From contig CP060294.1 in the NCBI GenBank assembly GCA_014302835.1, positions 4,675,067 to 4,739,066 on the forward strand: DNA of 64,000 nt, given 5' to 3'. The stretch comes from Pedobacter sp. PAMC26386. Its GTDB lineage: Bacteria; Bacteroidota; Bacteroidia; Sphingobacteriales; Sphingobacteriaceae. Below are positions 52,005 through 61,045 of this stretch, in pieces. Under the pieces are notes generated by a model. That model saw only the letters and a program-made list of their open reading frames with translations. It had not been told where the DNA came from and made no database searches. Every line of letters starts with the position of its first letter. Positions within the stretch are counted from its first letter, which is position 1. Both the position numbers and the translations under genes were made by a program.

Positions 52005-52012
52005 CAAAATTA
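52005..52012 (-). promoter_or_regulatory. -7 element of ybaB
   Basis: TAATTTTG on the minus strand matches TAnnTTTG, 22 bases before the ybaB start codon. Confidence 0.5.
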
Positions 52013-52172
52013 AGACAAATTGGTTTACAAACAGCTTAAAAATGGAAGCTTCTGTGTTTTGAAATTGTGAATTTTATAGGATAGAAACTGCTGAGCATAA
52101 CTATTGCTTTCGATAAAATATCCCAAATCGTTTTTGAAGAGCATGTAATTGGAGGAGATTAAACGCTTAGAA

Positions 52173-53255
52173 TTAATCTTTTTTTCTTGGTTTAGCACGT
52201 GCATACTGATCTGGCCATTTGATCTCATCATCGAGTTCAAATGCTGCGTGCAATGGAAAATAAGGATCTCTTAAAAGTTCTCTGGCTAAGATAATGAGGT
52301 CTGCTTTTCCTTCTTGAAGAATATCTTCTGCTTGTTTCGCTTCGGTAATTAATCCAACAGCACCCGTTAAAATACCTGTTTCTTTTTTGATGGCATCGGA
52401 GAATTGTACCTGGTAACCCGGAAAAAGAGGGATTTCCTGGTAGTGTACATTTCCACCTGAAGAGCAGTCTATTAAATCTACATCCTTGGTTTTAAGAATA
52501 GCAGATAGTTTTACTGAATCTTCTGGAGACCAGCCTTTTTCGGCCCAGTCAGTAGCGGAAATACGAACGAATAAAGGTTTTTCAGTAGTCCATTCTTCGC
52601 GGACTACAGCAATGACTTCTAGTAAAAGACGTATCCTGTTTTCGAAGCTTCCGCCATATTCATCTGTGCGCAAATTGCTGAGCGGAGAAAAAAACTGATG
52701 AAACAGATAGCCGTGTGCAGCATGAATTTCTATCAATTGATATCCTGCTTCAATACTTCTCAGGGTTGCGGTCCTAAAGTCGGATTTTATTTTTTCGATA
52801 TCGTTGATCGTAAGGGCTATTGGAGGTTCGTCGTTGTCATGAAAAGGGATTGCGCTTGGGGCAACAGACCTCCATCCTCCGTCTTTTTCTGTAATCTGCT
52901 TCCCGCCATTCCAGGGGGTATCAAAACTTGCTTTTCTACCGGCATGAGCCAGTTGGATACCAGCAACAGAGCCGTTCTGATGGATAAAAGAGGTAATTCT
53001 TTTCAAAACAGGAATGTGCCCGTCAGACCAGATACCCAAATCTCCGGCAGAAATTCTGCCTGCTGGAGAAACCGCAGTCGCTTCCTGGATAATCAAAGCT
53101 GCGCCGCCAATAGCACGGCTGCCTAAATGGACTAGATGCCAGTCATTTGCATAGCCATCTTCGGCCGAATACTGACACATTGGAGAAACAATAATCCTGT
53201 TTTTCAGGGTGATGTTTTTGATATTTAATGGCGATAATAGAATTGACATTGGCAT
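52173..53255 (-). CDS. Old-yellow-enzyme family NADH:flavin oxidoreductase (YqjM-like)
   Basis: About 360-residue FMN-binding TIM barrel. Visible: LKNRIIVSPMCQYSAEDGYANDWHLVHLGSRAIGG, FMN and active-site residues in AGIQLAHAGRKAS, and YQLIEIHAAHGYLFHQFFSPLSNLRTDEYGGSFENR. The MCQYS segment is typical of YqjM-type enzymes, which reduce activated alkenes such as enones. The start could be either of two ATG codons at 53255 and 53249. It is transcribed alone. Confidence 0.9.
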   Translation of the reverse strand: MPMSILLSPLNIKNITLKNRIIVSPMCQYSAEDGYANDWHLVHLGSRAIGGAALIIQEATAVSPAGRISAGDLGIWSDGHIPVLKRITSFIHQNGSVAGIQLAHAGRKASFDTPWNGGKQITEKDGGWRSVAPSAIPFHDNDEPPIALTINDIEKIKSDFRTATLRSIEAGYQLIEIHAAHGYLFHQFFSPLSNLRTDEYGGSFENRIRLLLEVIAVVREEWTTEKPLFVRISATDWAEKGWSPEDSVKLSAILKTKDVDLIDCSSGGNVHYQEIPLFPGYQVQFSDAIKKETGILTGAVGLITEAKQAEDILQEGKADLIILARELLRDPYFPLHAAFELDDEIKWPDQYARAKPRKKD

Positions 53256-53317
53256 GTGGGTTTGTATACAAATAAACAGTTCGAGAAGCAATTTGTTAGC
53301 TGGAAAAATATTGCTGA

Positions 53318-54547
53318 TTAAGATTTCATTAGCGCAGTATTAAAGGCAATGAATAATTTAAATAAATTGCTAAACTCTGTCAGGGGCAGTGTGGAAGAAC
53401 GGTCATCAATATCATGATAAGCACTTATTCCTCCCTGGGTATAAATAAAGAAGGCAGGAACCCCTTTCTCAGTGAAAAAATAATGGTCGCTGTTCGCTGC
53501 TTTATTCCGGGGATTAATTTTACTCAGGTATTTGTGCTGATCATTGACTTTATTCAGCATGGCGAATTCTTTTGGAAGAATCGTCGCATTCACTACCGTA
53601 ATTCCCTTTTCACCGGTTCCAACCATGTCAACATTAATCAGAAATCTAATACTGGAAAGTGGAATAAGCGGGAATGTCGTAAAATAGGAAGAGCCTTTTA
53701 ATCCTGGTTCCTCACCAGCAAAACAAACAAAAGCGATACTATAAGGGGCAGGATGTCTGGCGTAATATTTAGCCAGATTTAGTAATAATGCAATTCCGCT
53801 GGCATTATCATTGGCTCCCGGAAAATAGGTTTGATCTCCCATGCCTCCCAGGTGGTCATAATGCGCGGTGATCATCAATACTGAATCGGGGTGCTTAGTA
53901 CCCTTTACTATTCCACAGATATTACTTGTTATGAATTCAGGAATAAGTTCCTGTTCAATGTCGATATTAATGGAGTCAGGCTTTGAAGGCAAGACCTTTT
54001 TATTAATTTCTAGTACGGTATAATCATTTACTTTTTGTGCAACGCTCCAGGTCAGTTTATCCTTAGGGACAATAAATACGTGGTTTGCAGGATTCACAAA
54101 AAAGCTATCCACCCGCTCTAGCTTCATGCTTCCTCGCATGCCTTTACTGGAAGGATCGATGATAAAATCCCGGCCTGGTATGAGTTTCTTTCCGTTAATA
54201 GCCACCTCCATTTTCCCTGGGAAAGTATTAACCGGATAGGAGAAATTTTGTCTGTAGTTATTCCCTTCCATGGGCTGGAGACCTGCCCGCTTAAATTCCT
54301 GACAAAGATAAACCGCTGCTTTAGCCATGCCTTCTTTAGTGTATCCCCTTCCCCAGAAATTGGCCGAGCTCAATACTTTTACCGTTTTTTTTGCTGCGGA
54401 TAAATCCTGCGCGCTTGCAGTTGTTGTAAATGCAAAAAACAGAAGGGTTGTAAGTAAAGGAACTATTATTCGCAAAGGAGATGTTATGGGTGAAGGATCT
54501 ACGAGTGAAGTAGCTGTTAAAGATAAAATAGAAAAGGATTTCTTCAT
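53318..54547 (-). CDS. M28-family zinc peptidase, exported
   Basis: 409 residues with a long signal peptide (n-region about 25 residues, hydrophobic core, TTTASAQ cleavage near residue 46). The M28 zinc ligands are in order: MITAHYDHLGG, PGANDNASGIALLLNL, CFAGEEPGLKGS, NVDMVGTG and SDHYFFTEKGVPAFF. It probably hydrolyses peptides or amino-acid esters in the periplasm. No in-frame Met offers a shorter signal peptide. It is divergent from the DAO-family gene. Confidence 0.88.
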   Translation of the reverse strand: MKKSFSILSLTATSLVDPSPITSPLRIIVPLLTTLLFFAFTTTASAQDLSAAKKTVKVLSSANFWGRGYTKEGMAKAAVYLCQEFKRAGLQPMEGNNYRQNFSYPVNTFPGKMEVAINGKKLIPGRDFIIDPSSKGMRGSMKLERVDSFFVNPANHVFIVPKDKLTWSVAQKVNDYTVLEINKKVLPSKPDSINIDIEQELIPEFITSNICGIVKGTKHPDSVLMITAHYDHLGGMGDQTYFPGANDNASGIALLLNLAKYYARHPAPYSIAFVCFAGEEPGLKGSSYFTTFPLIPLSSIRFLINVDMVGTGEKGITVVNATILPKEFAMLNKVNDQHKYLSKINPRNKAANSDHYFFTEKGVPAFFIYTQGGISAYHDIDDRSSTLPLTEFSNLFKLFIAFNTALMKS

Positions 54548-54707
54548 AAAACGGTATTGACTAATCAGTATAAACGTACAAATAAATAGACGGCTATTAA
54601 AAAGAAGACTACTGAAATTTGTAGCCTGTTTAAATTATCAGAGGTATTTTATGCACACTCTTAAAACAGAGTAAACAAATTATTGTTGTGTCTTCAAGAA
54701 CAAGCTT

Positions 54708-55910
54708 ATGAAGATACGCTCAAATGAACCGTTTTGGTTGGTGAAAAATGGCCTTTTGTATACTTACCCATCCCTGAGAGAAAATATTAGTTGTGACATA
54801 TTAGTTGTGGGTAGCGGAATAACTGGTGCGTTAATGGCACATGCGTTTACCGGAAAAGGTTATAAAACGGTATTAGTTGATAAGCGGGAGATTGCAAATG
54901 GAAGCAGCTCGGCGACTACTTCTATGCTGCAATATGAAATTGATGTCCCTTTGTATAAATTGATAGAACAAATCGGGGAACAAGGTGCTGTTGGGAGCTA
55001 TAGGGCATGCAGGGATTCCATTCATACCTTAGAAATGCTGGTGAAAGATATCCAGTCTTCCTGTGGCTTTGAAAAAAAGGAATCCGTTTATTTTGCCCAT
55101 CTGAAAAAAGATCTCAGCTGGCTGAAAAAGGAATTTGAAGCGAGGAAAGCTGCTGACTTTGATGTGGTCTGGCTAGACAAAGCAGAAATCAAATCAAAGT
55201 ACGGTCTGATCGCGGAAGGTGCAATCCTCTCGGCTGACGGGGCAAGTGTTGACGCATTTTGTCTTACGCATGATCTGTTGCATTACAACACCAAAAGGGG
55301 ATTGGAAGTCTACGATAAAACAAAACTTGAAAAGGTAAAATATGTAAAAGGACAGGTTCTCGCTCACACAGAAAGCGGAGCGGTGATCACTGCAAATAAA
55401 ATTGTGTATTGCACTGGCTACGAAACACAGGAGATGTTGCCAGAGAAAATCGTGAAGCTGAAAAGTACTTATGCCATGGTGAGTGAGAAAAATGAACAAC
55501 TTAAAGAGTCTATTTGTGATACCCTTTTCTGGAATACAGATACTCCTTATTTGTATATGCGTACAACGAGCGACGGCAGGCTTTTGGTAGGGGGGGAGGA
55601 TGAAAATTTCAAGAATCCGTTAAGACGGGATGCGCTGTTGGATCGTAAAAAAAACAAACTGGTCAAGACCGTAATTAAGTTTCTGCCTGATTTGAATTTC
55701 ATTGAAGATTTCTGTTGGTGCGGGACGTTTGGCGAAACTAAGGATGGCTTGCCTTACATTGGTGAACATCCTCAATTTCCTGATACTTATTTTGTTTTGG
55801 GATTTGGGGGTAACGGGATTACTTTTTCTGTGATGGGAATGGAGATCATAACTGGGATGCTCAAAGGGAATCTGGATTTATTATCCTATTATTTTCGCTT
55901 CGGACGATAA
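54708..55910 (+). CDS. FAD-dependent oxidoreductase (DAO family)
   Basis: 400 residues with an N-terminal FAD Rossmann motif (CDILVVGSGITGALMAHAFTGKGYKTVLVDKRE) and a C-terminal FAD contact (GDFGETKDGLPYIG-like CGTFGETKDGLPYIGEHP, then FGGNGITFS). Family members oxidise amino acids, glycine-betaine precursors or sugar acids. The Ser-rich segment NGSSSATTSMLQYEID is typical of the YurR/MSOX-like group. The substrate is unknown. It is the first of two isolated genes before the arginine cluster. Confidence 0.85.
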   Translation: MKIRSNEPFWLVKNGLLYTYPSLRENISCDILVVGSGITGALMAHAFTGKGYKTVLVDKREIANGSSSATTSMLQYEIDVPLYKLIEQIGEQGAVGSYRACRDSIHTLEMLVKDIQSSCGFEKKESVYFAHLKKDLSWLKKEFEARKAADFDVVWLDKAEIKSKYGLIAEGAILSADGASVDAFCLTHDLLHYNTKRGLEVYDKTKLEKVKYVKGQVLAHTESGAVITANKIVYCTGYETQEMLPEKIVKLKSTYAMVSEKNEQLKESICDTLFWNTDTPYLYMRTTSDGRLLVGGEDENFKNPLRRDALLDRKKNKLVKTVIKFLPDLNFIEDFCWCGTFGETKDGLPYIGEHPQFPDTYFVLGFGGNGITFSVMGMEIITGMLKGNLDLLSYYFRFGR

Positions 55911-56017
55911 TCCTCCCAGCCATGATCTATTCTGTAGGGTAAATTGGCACTTTTAATATGACGAGGAAATGATGGCAATTGTAATATATTTGCTTTTAGG
56001 ATAAATGAACCCAATAA

Positions 56018-56482
56018 ATGAGGAATATAACTAAATCGATGAAGGCGAAATTATTCTTTCTATTTAAAATGGCTGCTGTGTCTGTTTTAGTTTGTGGGTG
56101 CAGTTCAGAGTCGGATGATATAGAGAAAAAAAGAGTGCGTCTGTCATATGTGGCTGTTAAAGGGGCAGATACTGCTGTTTTGAAGCTTGTGGTTACTGGC
56201 TCACAATTTAAGGGGCAGTATGAGGTGAATTATCATAGTAGCTTTAAAGACTCTGGTGACGTAAAAGGAGTTATAAAAGGAGATACTTTATTGGGGGATT
56301 ATAACTTTCAGCATTACGGAATGGAAAAGTGGGATCGGGTTCCAATAACCTTTTTAAAAAGAGACGGAAAGTTGATTTTAGGCGCAGGGACAGTAGAAAC
56401 CTATTTTAGTAAAAGTTATTTCAAGGCAGGCACACAGGTTGATTACAGCGACCCTAAATTTGTCTTCCTAAAGATAGATTAA
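56018..56482 (+). CDS. Hypothetical lipoprotein
   Basis: 154-residue predicted lipoprotein. The lipobox is LVCGC with the modified Cys near residue 28, followed by a Ser/Glu/Asp linker (SSESDD), which is an export signal for lipoproteins in this phylum. A start seven codons later (56039) would give a more typical signal length. The remainder is a small beta-rich domain (LSYVAVKGADTAVLKLVVTGSQFKGQYEVNYH) found in Bacteroidota but with no known function. Confidence 0.75.
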   Translation: MRNITKSMKAKLFFLFKMAAVSVLVCGCSSESDDIEKKRVRLSYVAVKGADTAVLKLVVTGSQFKGQYEVNYHSSFKDSGDVKGVIKGDTLLGDYNFQHYGMEKWDRVPITFLKRDGKLILGAGTVETYFSKSYFKAGTQVDYSDPKFVFLKID

Positions 56483-56690
56483 CAGCACTCTCCAACCCCT
56501 TGATAAAATTTAACAAATATTTAATCTTTATCATCCCGGTAATTACGCTTATATCCATTATTTTTAAGCGTTGACTTCATGAGGGCCAAGGAGTTGATTA
56601 AATGTAAAAAAATAAAAAACCTATTGCACAACTCGATATTTATTTAAACCTTTACACCATTAATATTTTAAAGCGGGAATTATACAGAAA
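56483..56690. other. Gene-free region before the arginine leader
   Basis: 208 bases with no coding potential. It contains a 7-bp inverted repeat (56545-56551 with 56565-56571, ACGCTTA) with a 13-base loop and no T tract, and an A+T-rich run (56600-56650) that may hold the promoter of the following leader region. No clear TAnnTTTG match. Confidence 0.5.
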
Positions 56691-56825
56691 ATGATCAAAC
56701 AGATAATACATAAACTTTCAATCGTAACAGCAAAGAACATTGCTGCTAGAAGTTTATATATTGAACGTCTGGAGCCAGTCATTTATGTAACCACCAGCCG
56801 GCAAAATTATACACCCCGTATTTGA
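56691..56825 (+). CDS. Candidate 44-residue leader peptide of the arginine operon
   Basis: An ATG reading frame of 44 codons (MIKQIIHKLSIV... ending NYTPRI) in the 428-base gap before the arginine operon. It has four arginine codons (positions 20, 26, 37, 43), about twice the usual share, and an A-rich upstream sequence suitable for translation start. Its TGA stop (56823-56825) lies within the left arm of a perfect inverted repeat. No homology is recognised; evidence is positional. It could be a translated attenuator, an unrelated small protein, or a chance frame. Confidence 0.4.
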   Translation: MIKQIIHKLSIVTAKNIAARSLYIERLEPVIYVTTSRQNYTPRI

Positions 56826-56841
56826 GTTAATTCTAACTCAA
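56822..56841. promoter_or_regulatory. Perfect 8-bp inverted repeat at the leader stop codon
   Basis: TTGAGTTA-ATTC-TAACTCAA (56822-56829 and 56834-56841). It overlaps the stop codon of the candidate leader and lies 70 bases before the first arginine-operon gene. It may be an RNA hairpin controlled by ribosomes on the leader, or an operator for an arginine-responsive regulator. A second small hairpin (56846-56850 with 56859-56863) follows. Confidence 0.55.
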
Positions 56842-56910
56842 TCTTAAGAGGCTTACGTCTCTTCAAAATCAATTAATAAGAATATTTTATCTTTTTTTCG
56901 TTAACTATTA

Positions 56911-57618
56911 ATGAATATAAACGATTTTATAGTGCAGGTTGCACTTCCTGAACATCGTGTTTTTGCAGAAGAAATCTGTGAAGAAATGGCTGAATCTGCT
57001 AAAGCACGAGGTACAGGTATCGCTAAACGCTCGCCAGAATATGTGGCTGGAAAGATGACTGAGGGGAAATCAGTTATTGCTTTTCATAAAGATGGTTCAT
57101 GGGCTGGATTCTGCTACATTGAAACATGGAGCCATGGACAGTTTGTGGCTAATTCGGGCCTTGTAGTCAGTCCAAAATATAGAAAAATGGGCTTGGCGCA
57201 TACCATTAAGCACAAGATTTTTGAATTGTCACGTCACAAGTATCCTAAAGCTAAGATATTCGGATTGACTACGGGGCTGGCAGTAATGAAAATTAACTCT
57301 GATTTGGGTTATGAACCAGTAACTTACTCTGAACTTTCTCAGGATGAAGAGTTTTGGAAAGGATGTCAGAGCTGTGTGAATTTCGAAATCCTGAAAAGCA
57401 AAGACCGTAAAAACTGTATGTGTACAGCTATGCTTTACGATCCTGCAACACAGAAACACGATGTGGCAAAGAAATTCGCTGAGGAATTACAACGGAAACC
57501 CAAGTTATATGAGCGTTTTATGCGTATCAAACAAAGATTGGTGCTAAAGCCAAAATCATCAGATGACAAAGGAGGCTTGAAATCAATATTACTTTTATCA
57601 ACACTATTTTTTAAATAA
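56911..57618 (+). CDS. GNAT acetyltransferase at the head of the arginine operon
   Basis: 235 residues with a GNAT fold (about 1-150): SGLVVSPKYRKMGLAHTIKHKIF holds the acetyl-CoA binding loop, of R/Q-x-x-G-x-G/A type. The C-terminal part carries four cysteines, CQSC...CMC (C-x2-C then C-x-C 14 residues later), a possible metal site. First gene of the operon and 75 bp before argG. No argA or argJ is visible in the window, so this may be the enzyme that acylates glutamate; that is an inference. Confidence 0.82.
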   Translation: MNINDFIVQVALPEHRVFAEEICEEMAESAKARGTGIAKRSPEYVAGKMTEGKSVIAFHKDGSWAGFCYIETWSHGQFVANSGLVVSPKYRKMGLAHTIKHKIFELSRHKYPKAKIFGLTTGLAVMKINSDLGYEPVTYSELSQDEEFWKGCQSCVNFEILKSKDRKNCMCTAMLYDPATQKHDVAKKFAEELQRKPKLYERFMRIKQRLVLKPKSSDDKGGLKSILLLSTLFFK

Positions 57619-57693
57619 TAACAACCGAAAGTGTTATGGACAATGGCATTTGAAAAACCACGTTTATAACCATAAAACAAACACACATTGCTC

Positions 57694-58887
57694 ATGAAAA
57701 AGAAAGTAGTTTTAGCTTTTAGCGGAGGTTTAGATACTTCATTTTGCTGTATTCACCTGGCACAAGACCGTGGATTAGAAGTCCATTCAGTAATTGTCAA
57801 CACAGGTGGTTTTTCTGATGAAGAATTACAGGAAATTGAGAAAAGAGCTTACGCTTTAGGAGTTGCTTCTCACGCAGTAGTTGACGAAACTGCAAACTAT
57901 TATGATGGCTGTATTAAATACCTTGTATTTGGCAATGTATTGAAAAATGCAACTTATCCACTTTCTGTGAGTGCTGAGCGTGTAAGTCAGGCTACAGCAA
58001 TTGCAAACTATGTAAAAAAGATTGGTGCTGATTACGTTGCTCACGGAAGTACCGGAGCAGGTAACGATCAGGTTCGTTTTGATATGATCTTTAATATTAT
58101 CATTCCTAACGTAGAGATTATCACACCAATCAGAGATTTGAAATTATCGCGCGAAGCGGAAATAGAATATTTAAGTAATCATGGAGTTGAATATAGTGCT
58201 GAAAAAGCAAGATATTCTATCAACAAAGGGTTATGGGGTACTTCGGTAGGAGGAAAAGAAACTTTAACTTCTAATGAAACTTTACCAGAAGAAGCTTGGC
58301 CAACACAGGTTACTGAAACTCAGAGCCGCAAAATTGAGCTTACTTTTGAAAAAGGAGAACTGGTTGCATTAGACGGTGAGCAGTTAGAGCCGGTAAAAGC
58401 GATTCAGAAATTACAGGCAATTGCGCAACCTTATGGTATCGGACGTGATATCCATGTTGGTGATACCATTATTGGAATCAAAGGACGTGTAGGTTTTGAA
58501 GCAGCTGCACCAATGGTGATCATCAAAGCACACCACACTTTAGAAAAACATACTTTAACTAAATGGCAGTTGTCATGGAAAGAGCAGTTATCTTCTTTTT
58601 ACGGAAACTGGCTGCATGAAGGACAGTTTCACGATCCGATTATGCGCAATATTGAAGCTTTCTTAGCGGATACACAACACACTGTAAGCGGAAAAGTATT
58701 TGTAGAGCTGTTGCCTTACAGATTCCAGATTATTGGTATCGAATCTAAACATGATCTGATGAGCAATAAATTTGGAAGTTATGGAGAAATGAACAATGCA
58801 TGGAGCGGTGAGGATGTTAAAGGATTCTCTAAAATATTTGGCAACCAGGTAATGATCTGGCATAAAGTGAACGGCAATGAAGATTAA
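57694..58887 (+). CDS. argG: Argininosuccinate synthase
   Basis: About 397 residues; joins citrulline and aspartate using ATP. The N-type pyrophosphatase P-loop is VLAFSGGLDTSFCC at the N-terminus, and YVAHGSTGAGNDQVRFD and RYSINKGLWGTSVGGKE follow. The length fits the family. The ATG at 57694 is chosen over an in-frame TTG two codons earlier. Its 3' end overlaps argC by 11 bp. Confidence 0.95.
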   Translation: MKKKVVLAFSGGLDTSFCCIHLAQDRGLEVHSVIVNTGGFSDEELQEIEKRAYALGVASHAVVDETANYYDGCIKYLVFGNVLKNATYPLSVSAERVSQATAIANYVKKIGADYVAHGSTGAGNDQVRFDMIFNIIIPNVEIITPIRDLKLSREAEIEYLSNHGVEYSAEKARYSINKGLWGTSVGGKETLTSNETLPEEAWPTQVTETQSRKIELTFEKGELVALDGEQLEPVKAIQKLQAIAQPYGIGRDIHVGDTIIGIKGRVGFEAAAPMVIIKAHHTLEKHTLTKWQLSWKEQLSSFYGNWLHEGQFHDPIMRNIEAFLADTQHTVSGKVFVELLPYRFQIIGIESKHDLMSNKFGSYGEMNNAWSGEDVKGFSKIFGNQVMIWHKVNGNED

Positions 58888-59848
58888 AGCGGGTATAGTA
58901 GGTGGTGCCGGGTATACCGGTGGTGAAATGCTGCGTCTGTTAATCAATCATGACGGCGTAGAAATTGTATTTGTACACAGTAATAGTAATGGTGGAAACT
59001 TGGTTTCAAATGTTCATACTGATCTTTTAGGAGATACTGACCTGCGTTTTACAGACGAACTTTCTTCTGCCATTGACGTGCTTTTCTTGTGTGTAGGCCA
59101 TGGTGATGCGAAAAAATTCCTTGCTGAAAATCCTATTGCAGCAGGTATAAAAATAATAGATCTGAGTCAGGATTTCAGGTTGTCGGCAGCGGCAGGCAAG
59201 GACTGGATCTATGGATTGCCTGAATTAAACAGAGCGCGCATTAAAACAGCTAATTTCGTTGCAAATCCGGGTTGTTTTGCAACTTGTATCCAACTGGCGT
59301 TATTGCCACTGGCCGCAAAAGGGCTATTGAAAAATGAAGTACATATCAATGCAACGACCGGGTCAACAGGAGCGGGACAGGGGCTTGCAGCGACTTCTCA
59401 TTTTAGCTGGCGTAATAATAATCTGTCTGTTTATAAAGCTTTCGAACATCAGCATCTGAACGAAATCGGACAGAGTTTATTACAGCTGGACAACGACTTT
59501 AACCAGGACATGAATTTTATCCCGCAGCGCGGAGATTTTACCAGGGGAATTCTTGCTGCAGTTTATGTGGAAAGCGATTTAACAGCAGAACAGGCTGAGA
59601 TGATTTACGAAGATTATTATAGCGAACACCCATTTACCCACGTCAGCAAAAAAAATATCGACCTGAAACAAGTCGTGAATACGAACAAAGGGCTGGTACA
59701 TGTAGAGAAACATGGTAAGAAGCTTTTAGTAATCAGTATTATAGATAATTTATTAAAAGGAGCAAGCGGACAGGCGGTACAGAATATGAATTTGATGTTT
59801 GGGTTAGATGAACGGCAAGGTTTAAGACTTAAGGCAGCTGCATTTTAA
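58877..59848 (+). CDS. argC: N-acyl-glutamyl-phosphate reductase
   Basis: 323-residue NADPH-dependent reductase producing the semialdehyde from N-acetyl- or N-succinyl-glutamyl phosphate. Signatures: AGIVGGAGYTGGEMLRLLINH at the start, DLSQDFRL, and the catalytic Cys in VANPGCFATCIQLAL. His is in FIPQRGDFTRGILAAVYV. The gene overlaps argG by 11 bp and lies 63 bp before the argD start, so it is in the operon. Confidence 0.95.
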   Translation: MKIKAGIVGGAGYTGGEMLRLLINHDGVEIVFVHSNSNGGNLVSNVHTDLLGDTDLRFTDELSSAIDVLFLCVGHGDAKKFLAENPIAAGIKIIDLSQDFRLSAAAGKDWIYGLPELNRARIKTANFVANPGCFATCIQLALLPLAAKGLLKNEVHINATTGSTGAGQGLAATSHFSWRNNNLSVYKAFEHQHLNEIGQSLLQLDNDFNQDMNFIPQRGDFTRGILAAVYVESDLTAEQAEMIYEDYYSEHPFTHVSKKNIDLKQVVNTNKGLVHVEKHGKKLLVISIIDNLLKGASGQAVQNMNLMFGLDERQGLRLKAAAF

Positions 59849-59878
59849 CAACAATCAAATTATTTTATGAATCTCCTG

Positions 59879-59890
59879 AGGTTTAAACCT
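59879..59890. other. 12-bp palindrome between argC and argD
   Basis: AGGTTTAAACCT lies 22 bases upstream of the preferred argD start. Too short to be more than a suggestion of an internal regulatory site. Confidence 0.3.
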
Positions 59891-59911
59891 GAGGTAAAAA
59901 GCTTTAAAAAG

Positions 59912-61045
59912 ATGAACTTATTCGATGTATACCCTTTAAATGATATAGAAATTGTTAAAGCCTCAGGCAGTACCGTATGGGATGCCAAAGGGCAGGAATA
60001 CCTTGACCTTTATGGCGGTCACGCTGTAATTTCTATCGGTCATACACATCCGCATTATGTAAAACGCTTAACCGATCAGTTAAACAAGGTCGGCTTTTAC
60101 TCTAACTCTGTGAAAATACCTTTGCAGGTTGAACTAGCAGAGAAATTGGGGGAGGTGTCGGGAAAGGCTGATTTCCAGTTGTTTCTGTGTAATTCTGGTG
60201 CCGAAGCCAATGAAAATGCGTTAAAACTAGCTTCTTTCTATAATGGAAGAAAGAAAGTGATCGCTTTCAAAGGATCTTTCCACGGCAGAACTTCTCTGGC
60301 TGTTTCTGCAACTGATAATCCGAAGATTATTGCGCCGGTAAACAGTACGGATAATGTCGTTTTTCTGCCTTTCAATGATGAAGATGCTTTGAAACAGGCT
60401 TTTGCAGCTTATGGGGATGAGATCAGCTCGGTGATTATTGAGGGCATACAGGGTGTCGGAGGGATTAAAGAGGCTTCTGTAAGCTTTCTTCAGCTAATCC
60501 GTACTTTATGCGATCAATATAATGCCGTTTATATCGCTGACAGTGTTCAATGTGGTTATGGAAGAACAGGACTGTTTTATTCTCATGATTACGCTGAAGT
60601 AAACGCAGACGTTTATACGATGGCTAAAGGAATGGGTAATGGGTTTCCGGTAGCAGCAATTTCTATTGCACCGAAATTTACACCATGGCATTCTATGCTA
60701 GGAACCACTTTTGGTGGAAACCACCTGGCTTGTGCGGCTGCAATGGCGGTGCTTGAAATCATGGAACAAGATCAGCTGATGGGAAATGCAGCGAAAATAG
60801 GAGATTACCTGATTACAGAACTTGAAAAAATTGAAGAAATTCGTGAAGTGAGAGGGCGTGGTTTAATGATTGGGATTGAACTTCCTGAAGAACTTTCACA
60901 GGTGAAAAAAAACCTGCTGTTTAAGCATTTTATTTTTACCGGTGAGGCTAAGCCTAATGTTATCCGATTATTGCCAGCACTTAATTTAACGAAAGAACAC
61001 GCAGATCACTTTTTAGAAAACTTTAAAATTGCTATAAAAGGATGA
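59912..61045 (+). CDS. argD: Acyl-ornithine aminotransferase (ArgD type)
   Basis: PLP-dependent class III aminotransferase of about 377 residues that forms N-acylornithine from the semialdehyde. Visible: YLDLYGGHAVISIGHTHPHY, FLCNSGAEANENALKLA, FKGSFHGRTSLAVSA, IIIEGIQGVGG-like VIIEGIQGVGGI, the PLP lysine in TMAKGMGNGFPVAA, and TFGGNHLACAAAMAVLE. The start at 59912 is preferred; an in-frame ATG at 59867 adds 15 residues across a 12-bp palindrome. Overlaps argF' by 4 bp. Confidence 0.93.
   Translation: MNLFDVYPLNDIEIVKASGSTVWDAKGQEYLDLYGGHAVISIGHTHPHYVKRLTDQLNKVGFYSNSVKIPLQVELAEKLGEVSGKADFQLFLCNSGAEANENALKLASFYNGRKKVIAFKGSFHGRTSLAVSATDNPKIIAPVNSTDNVVFLPFNDEDALKQAFAAYGDEISSVIIEGIQGVGGIKEASVSFLQLIRTLCDQYNAVYIADSVQCGYGRTGLFYSHDYAEVNADVYTMAKGMGNGFPVAAISIAPKFTPWHSMLGTTFGGNHLACAAAMAVLEIMEQDQLMGNAAKIGDYLITELEKIEEIREVRGRGLMIGIELPEELSQVKKNLLFKHFIFTGEAKPNVIRLLPALNLTKEHADHFLENFKIAIKG

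Noticed and set aside
52025..52240. Minus-strand open frame of 71 codons between ybaB and the old-yellow-enzyme gene
   Set aside because: It overlaps the 3' end of the oxidoreductase gene in another frame and has no recognisable features or promoter.
56545..56571. Inverted repeat ACGCTTA after the lipoprotein gene as a terminator
   Set aside because: Short arms with a 13-base loop and no T tract; too weak to call.
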